This document shows positions 17,335-25,051 of a stretch of 64,000 nucleotides of DNA, piece by piece. The stretch covers positions 1 through 64,000 of the forward strand of contig JBKQPR010000254.1 of assembly GCA_052144935.1 (NCBI GenBank). The letters run 5' to 3'. Source of the stretch: JOPF133 sp052144935 (GTDB lineage: Bacteria > Acidobacteriota > Terriglobia > Bryobacterales > Bryobacteraceae). The notes under the pieces were generated by a model. That model saw only the letters and a program-made list of their open reading frames with translations, was not told the DNA's origin and ran no database searches. The number at the start of each line of letters is the position of its first letter. Within the stretch, counting starts at the first letter, position 1. A program made the position numbers and the translations under genes.

Positions 17335-18687
17335 TCACCGACGCCACATCCGGTACGCCACCACTCCGGCGCCGACGATGACAAACGCCATCAGCGAGGG
17401 CCGCGTCTGCGTCACCAGCGCGTCCGCCATGAACCACACCGACACCGCCACGAACAGCCACAGCGTGTAAGGGTAGCCCCACATCCGGTACGGCCGCGGC
17501 GCGTCCGGCAGCTTGCGCCGCAGGACGAACACGGCCGCGACACTCATGGTATAGAAGATCCAGGCGGCCAGGATCGAGTAGGAATAAAGCGTCTCGTACG
17601 ACCCGGTGAGGACTAGAATCGCGGTCCAGATTCCGCTGCATACGATGGCAAAGCCGGGAGTCTGAAACCGGGGATGCACTTCGCCGAAGCGGGCGAAGAA
17701 CAGCCGGTCGCGGGCCTGCGCAAACGGGATGCGGGCGCCGGTCAGAATGCAACCGTTCACGGCGCCGATGATGGAAAGCAGCACGGTCAGCGAAACCAAG
17801 GTCCCACCGATCGGGCCCATGGTGCGCGTGGCCAGATCGGCGCCCACGCGGTCGGTAGCGGCGATCTGGGCGACGGTCATTACTTTCAGGTAGGCGATGT
17901 TGGCGGATACATACAGGACCGCTACGGCGGCCATGCCGAGCACCAGCGAGCGCAGCAGGTTTTTCTGCGGGTCCCGCACCTCGCCGGCCACGAAGCTCAC
18001 ATAACTCCAGCCGTTGTAGGCCATCAGGCAGGCCGCCATGGCGACTCCGAAATGCATCGCGGAGAGCGGAGGGGCGGCGGCCGGCGCAGCCGCGTGCGGG
18101 CTGAGGAGTCCAGCCCCGATCAGCACCGCGAGGCCCGTGATCTTCAACCCGGTGAAAGTGCGCTGTACCCACGCGCCTTCCTGCACACCCACATAATTAA
18201 CCGCCGACAGCACCGCGATCAGGGCAATCGACAGCGCCTTGGCCGCCGCGGCAGTCAGTGGGAGGAAGTAGCCCGCATAGATCGAGAACGTGACCGCCAG
18301 CCACGCGCTGCCGCCCGCCAGGACCGCCAGCATGAACGTCCAGCCGCACACGAACGCGCAGAGCGGCCCGTAGGCTTCGCGGAGGTAGACGTATTGGCCG
18401 CCGGTGGCCGGGAGCATGGCGCCCAATTCGGCGTAGGCCAGCGCGCCGAAAAAGGACAGGACGCCCGCAACCACCCACACCGCCAGGATGGCGGAGCCCG
18501 AGGGCAGGCTCCGCGCGATCAGGTTCGGCAGCACGAAAATGCCCGAGCCGATCACGATCCCTATGACAATCGCCGTCGCGTCGAGCATCCCGAGCCTGCG
18601 GGGCAGATCCTGCGCGGCTTTCATCGCAAGCTGTGAAGGAGTGGTTGGCAGGCGAAAGCGCTTGCCCCACAGCGCTGCGGGCTTCAT
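17335..18687 (-). CDS. APC-family amino-acid/polyamine permease
   Basis: About 450-residue permease with 12 hydrophobic segments. The first helix region IVIGIVIGSGIFVLPNLIA carries the unwound GSGIF motif that binds the substrate amine or carboxylate in APC transporters, and AYAELGAMLPATGGQYVYL is the conserved helix 2-3 loop. The start at 18687 overlaps the upstream enolase-superfamily gene by 4 bases (ATGA); an alternative ATG at 18624 fits average family length, and a degenerate palindrome lies between the two. Coupling to a sugar-acid dehydratase-like gene hints that the cargo may be a carboxylate substrate rather than a common amino acid, but this is inference. Confidence 0.85.
   Translation of the reverse strand: MKPAALWGKRFRLPTTPSQLAMKAAQDLPRRLGMLDATAIVIGIVIGSGIFVLPNLIARSLPSGSAILAVWVVAGVLSFFGALAYAELGAMLPATGGQYVYLREAYGPLCAFVCGWTFMLAVLAGGSAWLAVTFSIYAGYFLPLTAAAAKALSIALIAVLSAVNYVGVQEGAWVQRTFTGLKITGLAVLIGAGLLSPHAAAPAAAPPLSAMHFGVAMAACLMAYNGWSYVSFVAGEVRDPQKNLLRSLVLGMAAVAVLYVSANIAYLKVMTVAQIAATDRVGADLATRTMGPIGGTLVSLTVLLSIIGAVNGCILTGARIPFAQARDRLFFARFGEVHPRFQTPGFAIVCSGIWTAILVLTGSYETLYSYSILAAWIFYTMSVAAVFVLRRKLPDAPRPYRMWGYPYTLWLFVAVSVWFMADALVTQTRPSLMAFVIVGAGVVAYRMWRR
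18643..18669. repeat. Degenerate palindrome, family 2 (GCAGGCGA-TCGCCTGC)
   Basis: GGCAGGCGAAAGCGCTTGCC resembles the perfect palindromes at 40642 and 60284 but with changed centre. It sits within the first codons of the permease frame, between its two possible start sites. Confidence 0.5.
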
Positions 18688-19811
18688 CGGAAGCGCTCGC
18701 CGGTGTGTTTCTCCACCGCGTCCATATTGAGCGCGATGCCCAATCCGGGACTGTCGGGCACCGCCAGCATTCCGTCGGCATCCAGCTTCCAGCGGGTCTC
18801 CACCAGGTCGTCGATGAACGGAGATCCGGTGAGGTATTCGACCAGGCCGGTATTCCGCGCGGCGGACGCAAGCTGCAGGTCGGCAGCCAGGCCGAGCGCC
18901 GTGTTCCACCCGTGCGGGATGAAGCGGACGCCGTTCTCCTCCGCCATCCACGCGATGCGCCGCTCCTCGCTGATGCCGCCGACCTTGGTCACGTCGGGCT
19001 GCACGATGTCGAGCGCCCGCCGCTCGAGCCACGGAGTGAACGACTGCCTGCGGGTCAGCACTTCGCCGCCGGCGATCGGCACGGGCGAGTGCGTGCGCAG
19101 AAGCGCGTAATCGTGCAGGTTGTCGGGCGGAAGCGGCTCCTCGAACCAATGCACGCCGTAATCGGCGAGCATGCGGGCGGTTCGGGCGGCCCACTTATAG
19201 TCCTGCGGCCAGAAGGCATCGCTGGCGCCCGCATCCACCATCAGCAGCGAGTCCGGCGAGACTGCCTCGCGGGCCGCGCGGACGATGGCCTCGTCCAGGG
19301 CCGGGCTGGTCCGGCCGAACGGTCCCCAGCCGATCTTGAAAGCCCGAAAGCCCTGTGCCTGCACCTCGGCAAGTTGCTCCGCCAGCGCGCGCGGCTCGCG
19401 CATGAGGAGCGACGCATACGGCAGCACGCGATCGCGGTATCGCCCGCCCAAGAGGCGCCCCACCGGCTGTCCGGTGACCTTGCCGAGGATGTCCCACATG
19501 GCGATATCGATGCCGCTGATCGCGTGGGTGACCGATCCGCCGCGCCCCATCCAGAATGTGTGCGCATGCAGTTTCTCGCTGACGCGTTCCGGCTCCAGTG
19601 GATTTTCGCCCAGGTACAGCGGCGCCAGCAAGTGCAGAGCGCCCCGCACCAATTCATCGTTGGTGAATGCCGAACCCCACCCGGTGACGCCTTCGTCGGT
19701 GAAAACGGCCATCAGGGTATGGACGCAGTCGTCCGGCCGGATCTCGTTCGCCCACCCGCCCTCCGGCGTGCCGTGGCGCAAACCCGCCGGGCGGATTTCC
19801 GTAATTCGCAA
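18684..19811 (-). CDS. Enolase-superfamily dehydratase/isomerase (mandelate racemase group)
   Basis: A 375-residue two-domain enzyme of the mandelate racemase / muconate lactonising group. Metal ligands are visible as Asp in LLMVDAGAS (near 205), Glu in HWFEEPL (near 230) and Glu in IAGGE (near 256); IPHGWN near 300 supplies the His of the general-base pair, and FKIGWG the Lys region. Such enzymes abstract the alpha proton of a carboxylate sugar acid, amide or dipeptide; the exact substrate cannot be assigned. Translationally coupled to the downstream permease, which may import that substrate. No signal peptide, unlike the second family member at 21859. Confidence 0.88.
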   Translation of the reverse strand: MRITEIRPAGLRHGTPEGGWANEIRPDDCVHTLMAVFTDEGVTGWGSAFTNDELVRGALHLLAPLYLGENPLEPERVSEKLHAHTFWMGRGGSVTHAISGIDIAMWDILGKVTGQPVGRLLGGRYRDRVLPYASLLMREPRALAEQLAEVQAQGFRAFKIGWGPFGRTSPALDEAIVRAAREAVSPDSLLMVDAGASDAFWPQDYKWAARTARMLADYGVHWFEEPLPPDNLHDYALLRTHSPVPIAGGEVLTRRQSFTPWLERRALDIVQPDVTKVGGISEERRIAWMAEENGVRFIPHGWNTALGLAADLQLASAARNTGLVEYLTGSPFIDDLVETRWKLDADGMLAVPDSPGLGIALNMDAVEKHTGERFR

Positions 19812-19830
19812 TGCGTGGCCCCCAGGAGAG

Positions 19831-19836
19831 TATAAT
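19831..19836 (+). promoter_or_regulatory. Perfect -10 box just before the PIG-L start
   Basis: TATAAT ends 7 bases before the ATG at 19844. Transcription from it would begin at or next to the start codon, giving a leaderless or near-leaderless message. A weak AGGAG also occurs just upstream but would not be transcribed. Confidence 0.5.
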
Positions 19837-19843
19837 CGGGCCC

Positions 19844-20827
19844 ATGTTACGGCGCAATTTCTGCACCAGCGTGATGGCCGCCGGCGCGATCGGCCGGTGG
19901 GCGCGCGCTCAACAGCAGGCTCCGGCGCCGGCCGCCGGCCGGATCGTTCTGGAGCGTTCCATGCCGGGCCAGCCGCACGGCGGCAAGGTACTGCTGGCGG
20001 TCCAGGCGCACTCCGACGACATTCCCCTCTCCGCCTCGGGCACGGTCGCCAAGCTGATCGAAGAGGGATACACGGGATACCTGGTTCGCGCGACCAACGA
20101 CGACATGGGCGATGCCGTCGGGCTGGGCACGCCGGGCACCATCGGCGAGCACGTGCTGGGCAACGAGCGCGACAACGCCGAGGTGGCGCGGGTCCTCGGC
20201 TGCAAAGGCCATTTCGACCTGAATTATAACAATCACCGCATGGGCGACGTCTCGCTCAACGAAGTGATCGGCCGCCTCATCTTTCTCATTCGCCTGCTCA
20301 AGGCCGATACGGTTGTCGGATGGGACCCGTGGGCCCACGACGAGGAAAACCCGGATCACTACACCATCGCCAAGGCGCTGGAAGCGGCGTGCTGGATGGC
20401 GGGCCGCGCCCACGATTTCTCAGAGCAGTTCGCCGCCGGTCTCCAGCCCAAAACGGTCCAGGACAAGTATTACTTCGCGCGCCGTCCCGAGATCACCCGC
20501 GTAGTGGACATCACCAAGCAGATCGACAAGAAAGTAGATGCTATCCGCGCCAACGTCGCCAAGGGTCCGGGCGGTCACTCGGGATCGCGCCTGCGCGCGG
20601 AACTGGCGAAGCGCAATGAGCACCTGCCGCTGTTGGGCGACGACGACGTCACTGCCGACCGCAACTACATTCGCGAGTTCAGTCTGACGCGCAACCGCGA
20701 GCTGGGCCAGCAGTACGGAGTGGAATACGCCGAGGCGTTCCACTACATCCCCGCGGGCGCTTCCGGCGCGGACCGGGACCCGCGCGTCGATGAGTACATC
20801 AAACAACACGCGGTTCCGGGCAAGTAG
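19844..20827 (+). CDS. PIG-L family (LmbE-like) deacetylase
   Basis: A 327-residue predicted zinc-dependent N-deacetylase. The N-terminal metal motif reads AVQAHSDDI in place of the canonical AHPDDE, and the second His region is NPDHYTIAKA. The N-terminus (LRRNFCTSVMAAGAIG, then Ala/Gln/Pro) is a signal-like leader, so the protein is probably exported. Family members remove acetyl groups from amino sugars or mycothiol-type conjugates. It diverges from the enolase-superfamily gene with only 32 bases between start codons. Confidence 0.85.
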   Translation: MLRRNFCTSVMAAGAIGRWARAQQQAPAPAAGRIVLERSMPGQPHGGKVLLAVQAHSDDIPLSASGTVAKLIEEGYTGYLVRATNDDMGDAVGLGTPGTIGEHVLGNERDNAEVARVLGCKGHFDLNYNNHRMGDVSLNEVIGRLIFLIRLLKADTVVGWDPWAHDEENPDHYTIAKALEAACWMAGRAHDFSEQFAAGLQPKTVQDKYYFARRPEITRVVDITKQIDKKVDAIRANVAKGPGGHSGSRLRAELAKRNEHLPLLGDDDVTADRNYIREFSLTRNRELGQQYGVEYAEAFHYIPAGASGADRDPRVDEYIKQHAVPGK

Positions 20828-20949
20828 GGAACCAGGCGGGAGGCCGCGGTGAAAATGGCAGGGGAAACCAGCAGTTTCCCCTCGCCGCCGAGTGCCAGGT
20901 GGCCGAGGTCGCCTCCCTTTAGAAACCCGAGTCACGATTTCCTTTTCAG

Positions 20950-20974
20950 GGAGTCCGGCCTGTGCTCGGACTCC
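20950..20974. terminator. Inverted repeat after PIG-L gene (possible terminator)
   Basis: GGAGTCCG and CGGACTCC form an 8-bp stem with a 9-base loop. A second hairpin, AGGGGAAA / TTTCCCCT with a 7-base loop, lies at 20860-20882. Neither is followed by a T run, so rho-independent termination is uncertain. Confidence 0.35.
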
Positions 20975-21004
20975 TGCAAAGCAAGGAGGTTACCTTGCTA
21001 GCGT

Positions 21005-21020
21005 GTGCCATTTTTGGCAC
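21005..21020. promoter_or_regulatory. Palindromic operator candidate of the HigBA pair
   Basis: GTGCCA-TTTT-TGGCAC is a perfect 6-bp inverted repeat at the very start of the toxin gene. Toxin-antitoxin operons are usually repressed by the antitoxin binding such a palindrome. The HigA-like protein has a helix-turn-helix that could bind it. Confidence 0.45.
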
Positions 21021-21388
21021 AATTAAGATTGATAGACCGCTCCAAGAAGCTCCCGGCGTTCTTCTACGAATCCGCCCTCGGCAACCAGCCCGTACGGGAG
21101 TGGGTCCTGGGACTAACCTTGGAGGATCGCAAACTGGTGGGCCGGGACATTCAAAAGGTCGAATTCGGCTGGCCGCTCGGCATGCCCTATTGTCGCAGTC
21201 TGGGCAACGGCCTGTGGGAAGTGCGAAGCGACCTGACTGATGGAAAGATCGGGCGGGTGATTTTCTGCGTGTCGCGGGAACGCATGGTGCTGCTGCACGG
21301 CCTTGTCAAGAAGACGCAGAAGACGCCGGCGCAGGACTTGAGACTCGCGCTCAAGCGTATGAAGGAGGTGCTCCGGGATGACGAATAA
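21005..21388 (+). CDS. HigB/RelE-like toxin (Gp49 family)
   Basis: A 127-residue RelE-fold ribosome-dependent mRNase candidate. Conserved blocks are GNQPVREWVLGL, then VEFGWPLGMP, the strand GLWEVRSDL, and GRVIFCVSRERMVLLHG followed by KKTQKTP, in the order seen in HigB/Gp49 toxins. A stop lies just upstream so the first possible start is GTG 21005; a TTG at 21029 fits the family N-terminus as well. A strong AAGGAGGT at 20983 precedes by 14 bases. It overlaps the antitoxin gene by 11 bases. Confidence 0.87.
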   Translation: MPFLAQLRLIDRSKKLPAFFYESALGNQPVREWVLGLTLEDRKLVGRDIQKVEFGWPLGMPYCRSLGNGLWEVRSDLTDGKIGRVIFCVSRERMVLLHGLVKKTQKTPAQDLRLALKRMKEVLRDDE

Positions 21389-21668
21389 GAAGAAGGGCAA
21401 GGTTGGTTCATCTTTTGATGGTTTTCTGGCCGAACAGGGCATTCTGGGAGAGTGCGAAGAACAAGCCATCAAACAGATCCTCGCCGATCAGATCAAAGCC
21501 GCCATGGAGAGGGATCGCCTCACCAAGGCGGCGATGGCCATCCGTATGCAAACCAGCCGTAGAGCACTCGATCGTTTGCTCGATCCCACCAACACGAGTG
21601 TTACATTGCACACTCTTCAACGAGCTGCTGTGGCTGTCGGCCGTCAACTCCGGCTAGAACTTATCTGA
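21378..21668 (+). CDS. HigA-like antitoxin with helix-turn-helix
   Basis: A 96-residue protein whose C-terminal half is an XRE-type helix-turn-helix (LTKAAMAIRMQTSRRALDRL, then a recognition helix region ending in LQRAAVAVGRQLRLEL). It is second in the operon, the order typical of HigBA. The start ATG at 21378 follows GGAGGTG within the toxin gene, giving coupled translation. It should neutralise the upstream toxin and repress the operon. Confidence 0.87.
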   Translation: MTNKKKGKVGSSFDGFLAEQGILGECEEQAIKQILADQIKAAMERDRLTKAAMAIRMQTSRRALDRLLDPTNTSVTLHTLQRAAVAVGRQLRLELI

Positions 21669-21858
21669 AGCGGCGAATACCAGTGCCCCCCGATCCGAAC
21701 GGCGAAGTTGTTTTCGGGCTGCTTGGGAGCGTTCGAGTGCAGTCAATTGCGAAAGCGGGGTGGTTTTTGAGTACTGACGGCCCGGGGCCCCGGCTTGAAT
21801 GTGAGGAGTGCCGTCACGCCCTGCAATCGGATAAAATCACCCAGCAAAGGGGGATTCG

Positions 21859-23127
21859 ATGACCTCACGCACTTTATCCCGGCGGTCTTTTCTGACCGCC
21901 GCTGCCGCCGCGCCGTTCCTGAGCCGCTACCAGCAACTTGCCGCGGCTGAGCGGAAGCGCTTCAAAATCCGCGATCTCCGCACCCTGACGCTCCAGGGAC
22001 CTTCTCGCACCTATGTGCTGGTAAAGGTTGTGGCCGACGACGACCTGTATGGGATCGCCGAAGCCTACGGAACGCCGGGGATCGGCGTCAAAGAACAGGT
22101 CCTGTCGATGAAGCCGGGATTGGTGGGCAAGGACCCGCTGGAAATCGATGCGATCTACACGCTGCTCGACGAGCACGTGAAGGACCTAAGCGGCACCCGC
22201 ACCGATGGCTCGGCGCACAACCTGATGCGCGCCGCGAGCGGCATCGAGATGGCGCTGTGGGACCTCGCCGGAAAGGCGCTCGGCGTCCCCACCGCGACTC
22301 TGTTGGGGGGCCGGTTCCGGCAGAAAGTGCGGGTCTACGACCACGCCGCACCGCGCAACATGCTGGACAAGGCCTCCTGCCGCGACTGGGCGCAGAAAGT
22401 CAAGGCCGACCCCGCCGGTTTCACCGCCCATAAATTCGGATTCCCGCACACCGATCCCGCCGCCGACCTGGCGCGCGACACCGCCAACCGCGTGCTCACC
22501 ACCAGGGAACTGATCCAGGTGCGGCAGGGCTTCGAGAACTGCCGCGAGGCGCTGGGCTGGGACCACGACATCATGGTGCATTGCCACTGGGAGTACGACC
22601 TGCGAACCGCCCTGCAGATCGCCGAAGCGGTAGAGCCGGTCAAGCCGCTCTGGTTCGAGGACCCGCTGCAAGTGGAGTACTCCGAGGAGTGGTCGAAGCT
22701 GTGCCAGAGCGCGCACGTCCCCATTTGCACGGGCGAGAACCTGGCGCGCCGGCAGGGCTTCCGCGATTTCATCATTCACCACGGATGCGATATCCTGCAC
22801 CCGGACCTGCGCAATACCGGCGGCTTCCTCGAAACCAAGCGAATCGCCGATATGGCCGATACCTTCGGGCTGCCGATGGCCAACCACAACACCGGCAGCC
22901 AGCTTCACACCTGGGCCACCTGCCAGTGGGCGGCATCGATTCGCGACTATATGACGTGTGAGACCATCACCGGCGCCGGCGGCTGGATGGACCAGTTGTT
23001 GCTGCTGGACGGCCCCTACATAAAGGACGGCTTCGTGCAGGTGACCGACAGACCCGGGCTGGGCGCGGAGTTGAATCCGGACGTGGCCAGGGCGCACTTG
23101 GCGGCCGGCGAGAACTGGTGGGGCTAG
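21859..23127 (+). CDS. Tat-exported enolase-superfamily enzyme
   Basis: A 422-residue mandelate-racemase-group enzyme with a Tat signal (SRRSFLTAAAAAP, residues 8-20). Metal-ligand regions are VHCHWEYD (near 237), LWFEDPL (near 263) and CTGENL (near 288); ANHNTGSQ (near 340) lies where the catalytic His is found in gluconate and galactarate dehydratase types. Export of an enolase-superfamily enzyme is unusual but recurrent in Acidobacteriota. Probably dehydrates or isomerises a sugar acid outside the cytoplasm. It has a strong AAAGGGGGA ribosome site, and is followed 150 bases on by a secreted esterase. Confidence 0.88.
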   Translation: MTSRTLSRRSFLTAAAAAPFLSRYQQLAAAERKRFKIRDLRTLTLQGPSRTYVLVKVVADDDLYGIAEAYGTPGIGVKEQVLSMKPGLVGKDPLEIDAIYTLLDEHVKDLSGTRTDGSAHNLMRAASGIEMALWDLAGKALGVPTATLLGGRFRQKVRVYDHAAPRNMLDKASCRDWAQKVKADPAGFTAHKFGFPHTDPAADLARDTANRVLTTRELIQVRQGFENCREALGWDHDIMVHCHWEYDLRTALQIAEAVEPVKPLWFEDPLQVEYSEEWSKLCQSAHVPICTGENLARRQGFRDFIIHHGCDILHPDLRNTGGFLETKRIADMADTFGLPMANHNTGSQLHTWATCQWAASIRDYMTCETITGAGGWMDQLLLLDGPYIKDGFVQVTDRPGLGAELNPDVARAHLAAGENWWG

Positions 23128-23278
23128 CAGCTAATCCACGCCGTGCCGGATAGGCCCAATATGGATCGGCGGTGCGACCCACGGCAAGGGCCGCATCCCG
23201 CAAGGCTCCCGGTTAACCGGCTCAGCCATTTCGCCGGACAGCACGAGGTCTTCTAATTCGTTATTATTTAGGGCAGCC

Positions 23279-24427
23279 ATGAAGCAGCTCATCGCGGCCG
23301 CGGCCGCCTCCGCCTGCCTGCTTGCCGCGCAGGATGCGCCACGTCCCAAAAATACTTATCATTCGAGCGGCGGCGCCTCCGCCGTGGCCCGCCTGGTCTC
23401 GCCCGAGGTCCGTCCGGACCGTACCATCGTCTTCCGCCTGAGGGCTCCCCAGGCAGCCCAGGTGACCCTGTCGTTCGCCGGGTCGAAGCCCATGTCCAAA
23501 GATGACGCCGGCGTATGGAGCGCCACCGTGGGCCCCGTGGACCCGGAGATCTATCCATACAATTTCGTGGTGGATGGCGTGCGCATCCTCGATCCCGGAA
23601 ATCCCAACCTTAAGAACGGCCGCGCCCCCGACGCCAGCATCGTGGAGGTCCCCGGCAATCCGCCGCGCTTCGACGAGCTACAAGCCGTGCCTCACGGTGC
23701 GCTGCAAATCCGCACCTATCTTTCCACGCCACTGAAAAGGCCGCGCAAGCTTTACGTGTACACGCCGCCGCAGTACGACAGCGAGCCGACTCGCCGATTC
23801 CCGGTCCTCTATCTGCGCCACGGCAGCGGCGACGACGAAGAGAACTGGAGCGACACCGGGCGCGCGGGCGTGATTCTGGACAACCTCATCGCGCAACACA
23901 AAGCCGCGCCCATGCTCATCGTGATGCCCAACGGCGATACCGATGGCAGTTGGGCGGGCGGAAGCTCGCCCGAGGGAATCGAATTGCTCAGCCAGGAGCT
24001 GCTCTCCGACATCATCCCCATGATTGACAGGACCTACCGCGTGGCGCGCGGCCGCGAGAACCGCGCCATCACCGGCCTTTCCATGGGCGGCGGCCAGGCC
24101 TTCACCATGGGTTTGAAACACATGGACCTGTTCGCGTGGGTGGGAGAATTCAGCTCGGGACTGGTCAGCGACACGGAGTTCCGCCTGGAGAAGCATCTGC
24201 CGGGCTTCCTGGACCACCCCGGCGACGTAAATCGGAAACTGAAGCTTTTGTTTCTGAGCTGCGGCACCGAAGACCCCCGCTACGCCGGACAGCTCGATCT
24301 CGCCGACAATTTGAAGCGGCACAACATCCGCTATGTGTGGTTCCCGACGCCGGGCGTGCACGAGTGGAAAGTGTGGCGGCACGCACTCGCCGAGTTCGCG
24401 CAGAAAGTCTTTCAGGAGCCACACTGA
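23279..24427 (+). CDS. Secreted esterase (CE1/enterochelin-esterase-like) with N-terminal Ig-like domain
   Basis: A 382-residue secreted hydrolase. A short signal (IAAAAASACLLAAQD) is followed by an early-set domain (about residues 45-125, FRLRAPQAAQVTLSF and YPYNFVVDGVRI) like that fused to feruloyl and acetyl-xylan esterases. The alpha/beta-hydrolase domain begins at KLYVYTPPQYD; the nucleophile elbow is GLSMGGGQ (Ser near 263), with Asp in CGTEDPRY and His in PGVHEWKVWR. Likely removes acyl groups from plant polysaccharide. It is coupled to the next gene by a TGATG overlap. Confidence 0.88.
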   Translation: MKQLIAAAAASACLLAAQDAPRPKNTYHSSGGASAVARLVSPEVRPDRTIVFRLRAPQAAQVTLSFAGSKPMSKDDAGVWSATVGPVDPEIYPYNFVVDGVRILDPGNPNLKNGRAPDASIVEVPGNPPRFDELQAVPHGALQIRTYLSTPLKRPRKLYVYTPPQYDSEPTRRFPVLYLRHGSGDDEENWSDTGRAGVILDNLIAQHKAAPMLIVMPNGDTDGSWAGGSSPEGIELLSQELLSDIIPMIDRTYRVARGRENRAITGLSMGGGQAFTMGLKHMDLFAWVGEFSSGLVSDTEFRLEKHLPGFLDHPGDVNRKLKLLFLSCGTEDPRYAGQLDLADNLKRHNIRYVWFPTPGVHEWKVWRHALAEFAQKVFQEPH

Positions 24428-24951
24428 TGCACCGTAGGACTGATCCGCCCCTTCGCAATACCCCCTTTCCCCCGGCGGATGACACCCCCATGGCCGTCAA
24501 GCAGCGCAAGGCCGTTCCGCATGCGTTCGTGCTTGACGCGATCGCCGCACTGTCGCCCAGGACCCGCCCCATGTTCGGCTGCCTGGCAGTCTATGTCGCG
24601 GACAAGATTGTCCTCATATTGCGCGACAAGCGCGACCAGACGGCAGACAATGGAGTGTGGCTCGCCACCACCGGGGAGCACCACGAGAGCCTGCGCCGCG
24701 AGTTCCCGAACATGCGATCGATTCAGGTATTGGGAAGCGGCGTGACGGGTTGGCAGGTCCTTCCGGCTGAGTCGCCGGATTTTGAAGAGGCGGCCCTCGG
24801 TGCCTGCGATCTCATCCTCGCCAGAGATTCTCGAATCGGCAAGGTGCCGGGGGCACGGCGGGCCTCGCGATCGGGAGCCGCGAGGGCGCCGAAATCCCTG
24901 AAGCGGGCGCAGGCGCCCAAGAGCGCCCGGAAAGGCCGCCCGAGGCCGTGA
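24427..24951 (+). CDS. TfoX/YjbR-like hypothetical protein
   Basis: A 174-residue protein whose core (RPMFGCLAVYVADKIVLILR, then NGVWLATTGEHH and FPNMRSIQVLG) resembles small TfoX-N/MmcQ-like proteins of unknown role. The last 35 residues are Arg/Lys/Ala-rich and probably disordered or nucleic-acid-binding. The start at 24427 overlaps the esterase stop (TGATG) and has CAGGAG upstream; an internal ATG at 24490 is an alternative nearer the conserved core. Function unknown. Confidence 0.65.
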   Translation: MHRRTDPPLRNTPFPPADDTPMAVKQRKAVPHAFVLDAIAALSPRTRPMFGCLAVYVADKIVLILRDKRDQTADNGVWLATTGEHHESLRREFPNMRSIQVLGSGVTGWQVLPAESPDFEEAALGACDLILARDSRIGKVPGARRASRSGAARAPKSLKRAQAPKSARKGRPRP

Positions 24952-25051
24952 AGGGCAGCGCGTCTATCCGGCGGTCCGCGCGCGCGCCCGGAATCGGCGG
25001 ACTCCGCCAGGTTGTACCCTGATTACAAGCTGCCATTACAGGAGGGCTTCG

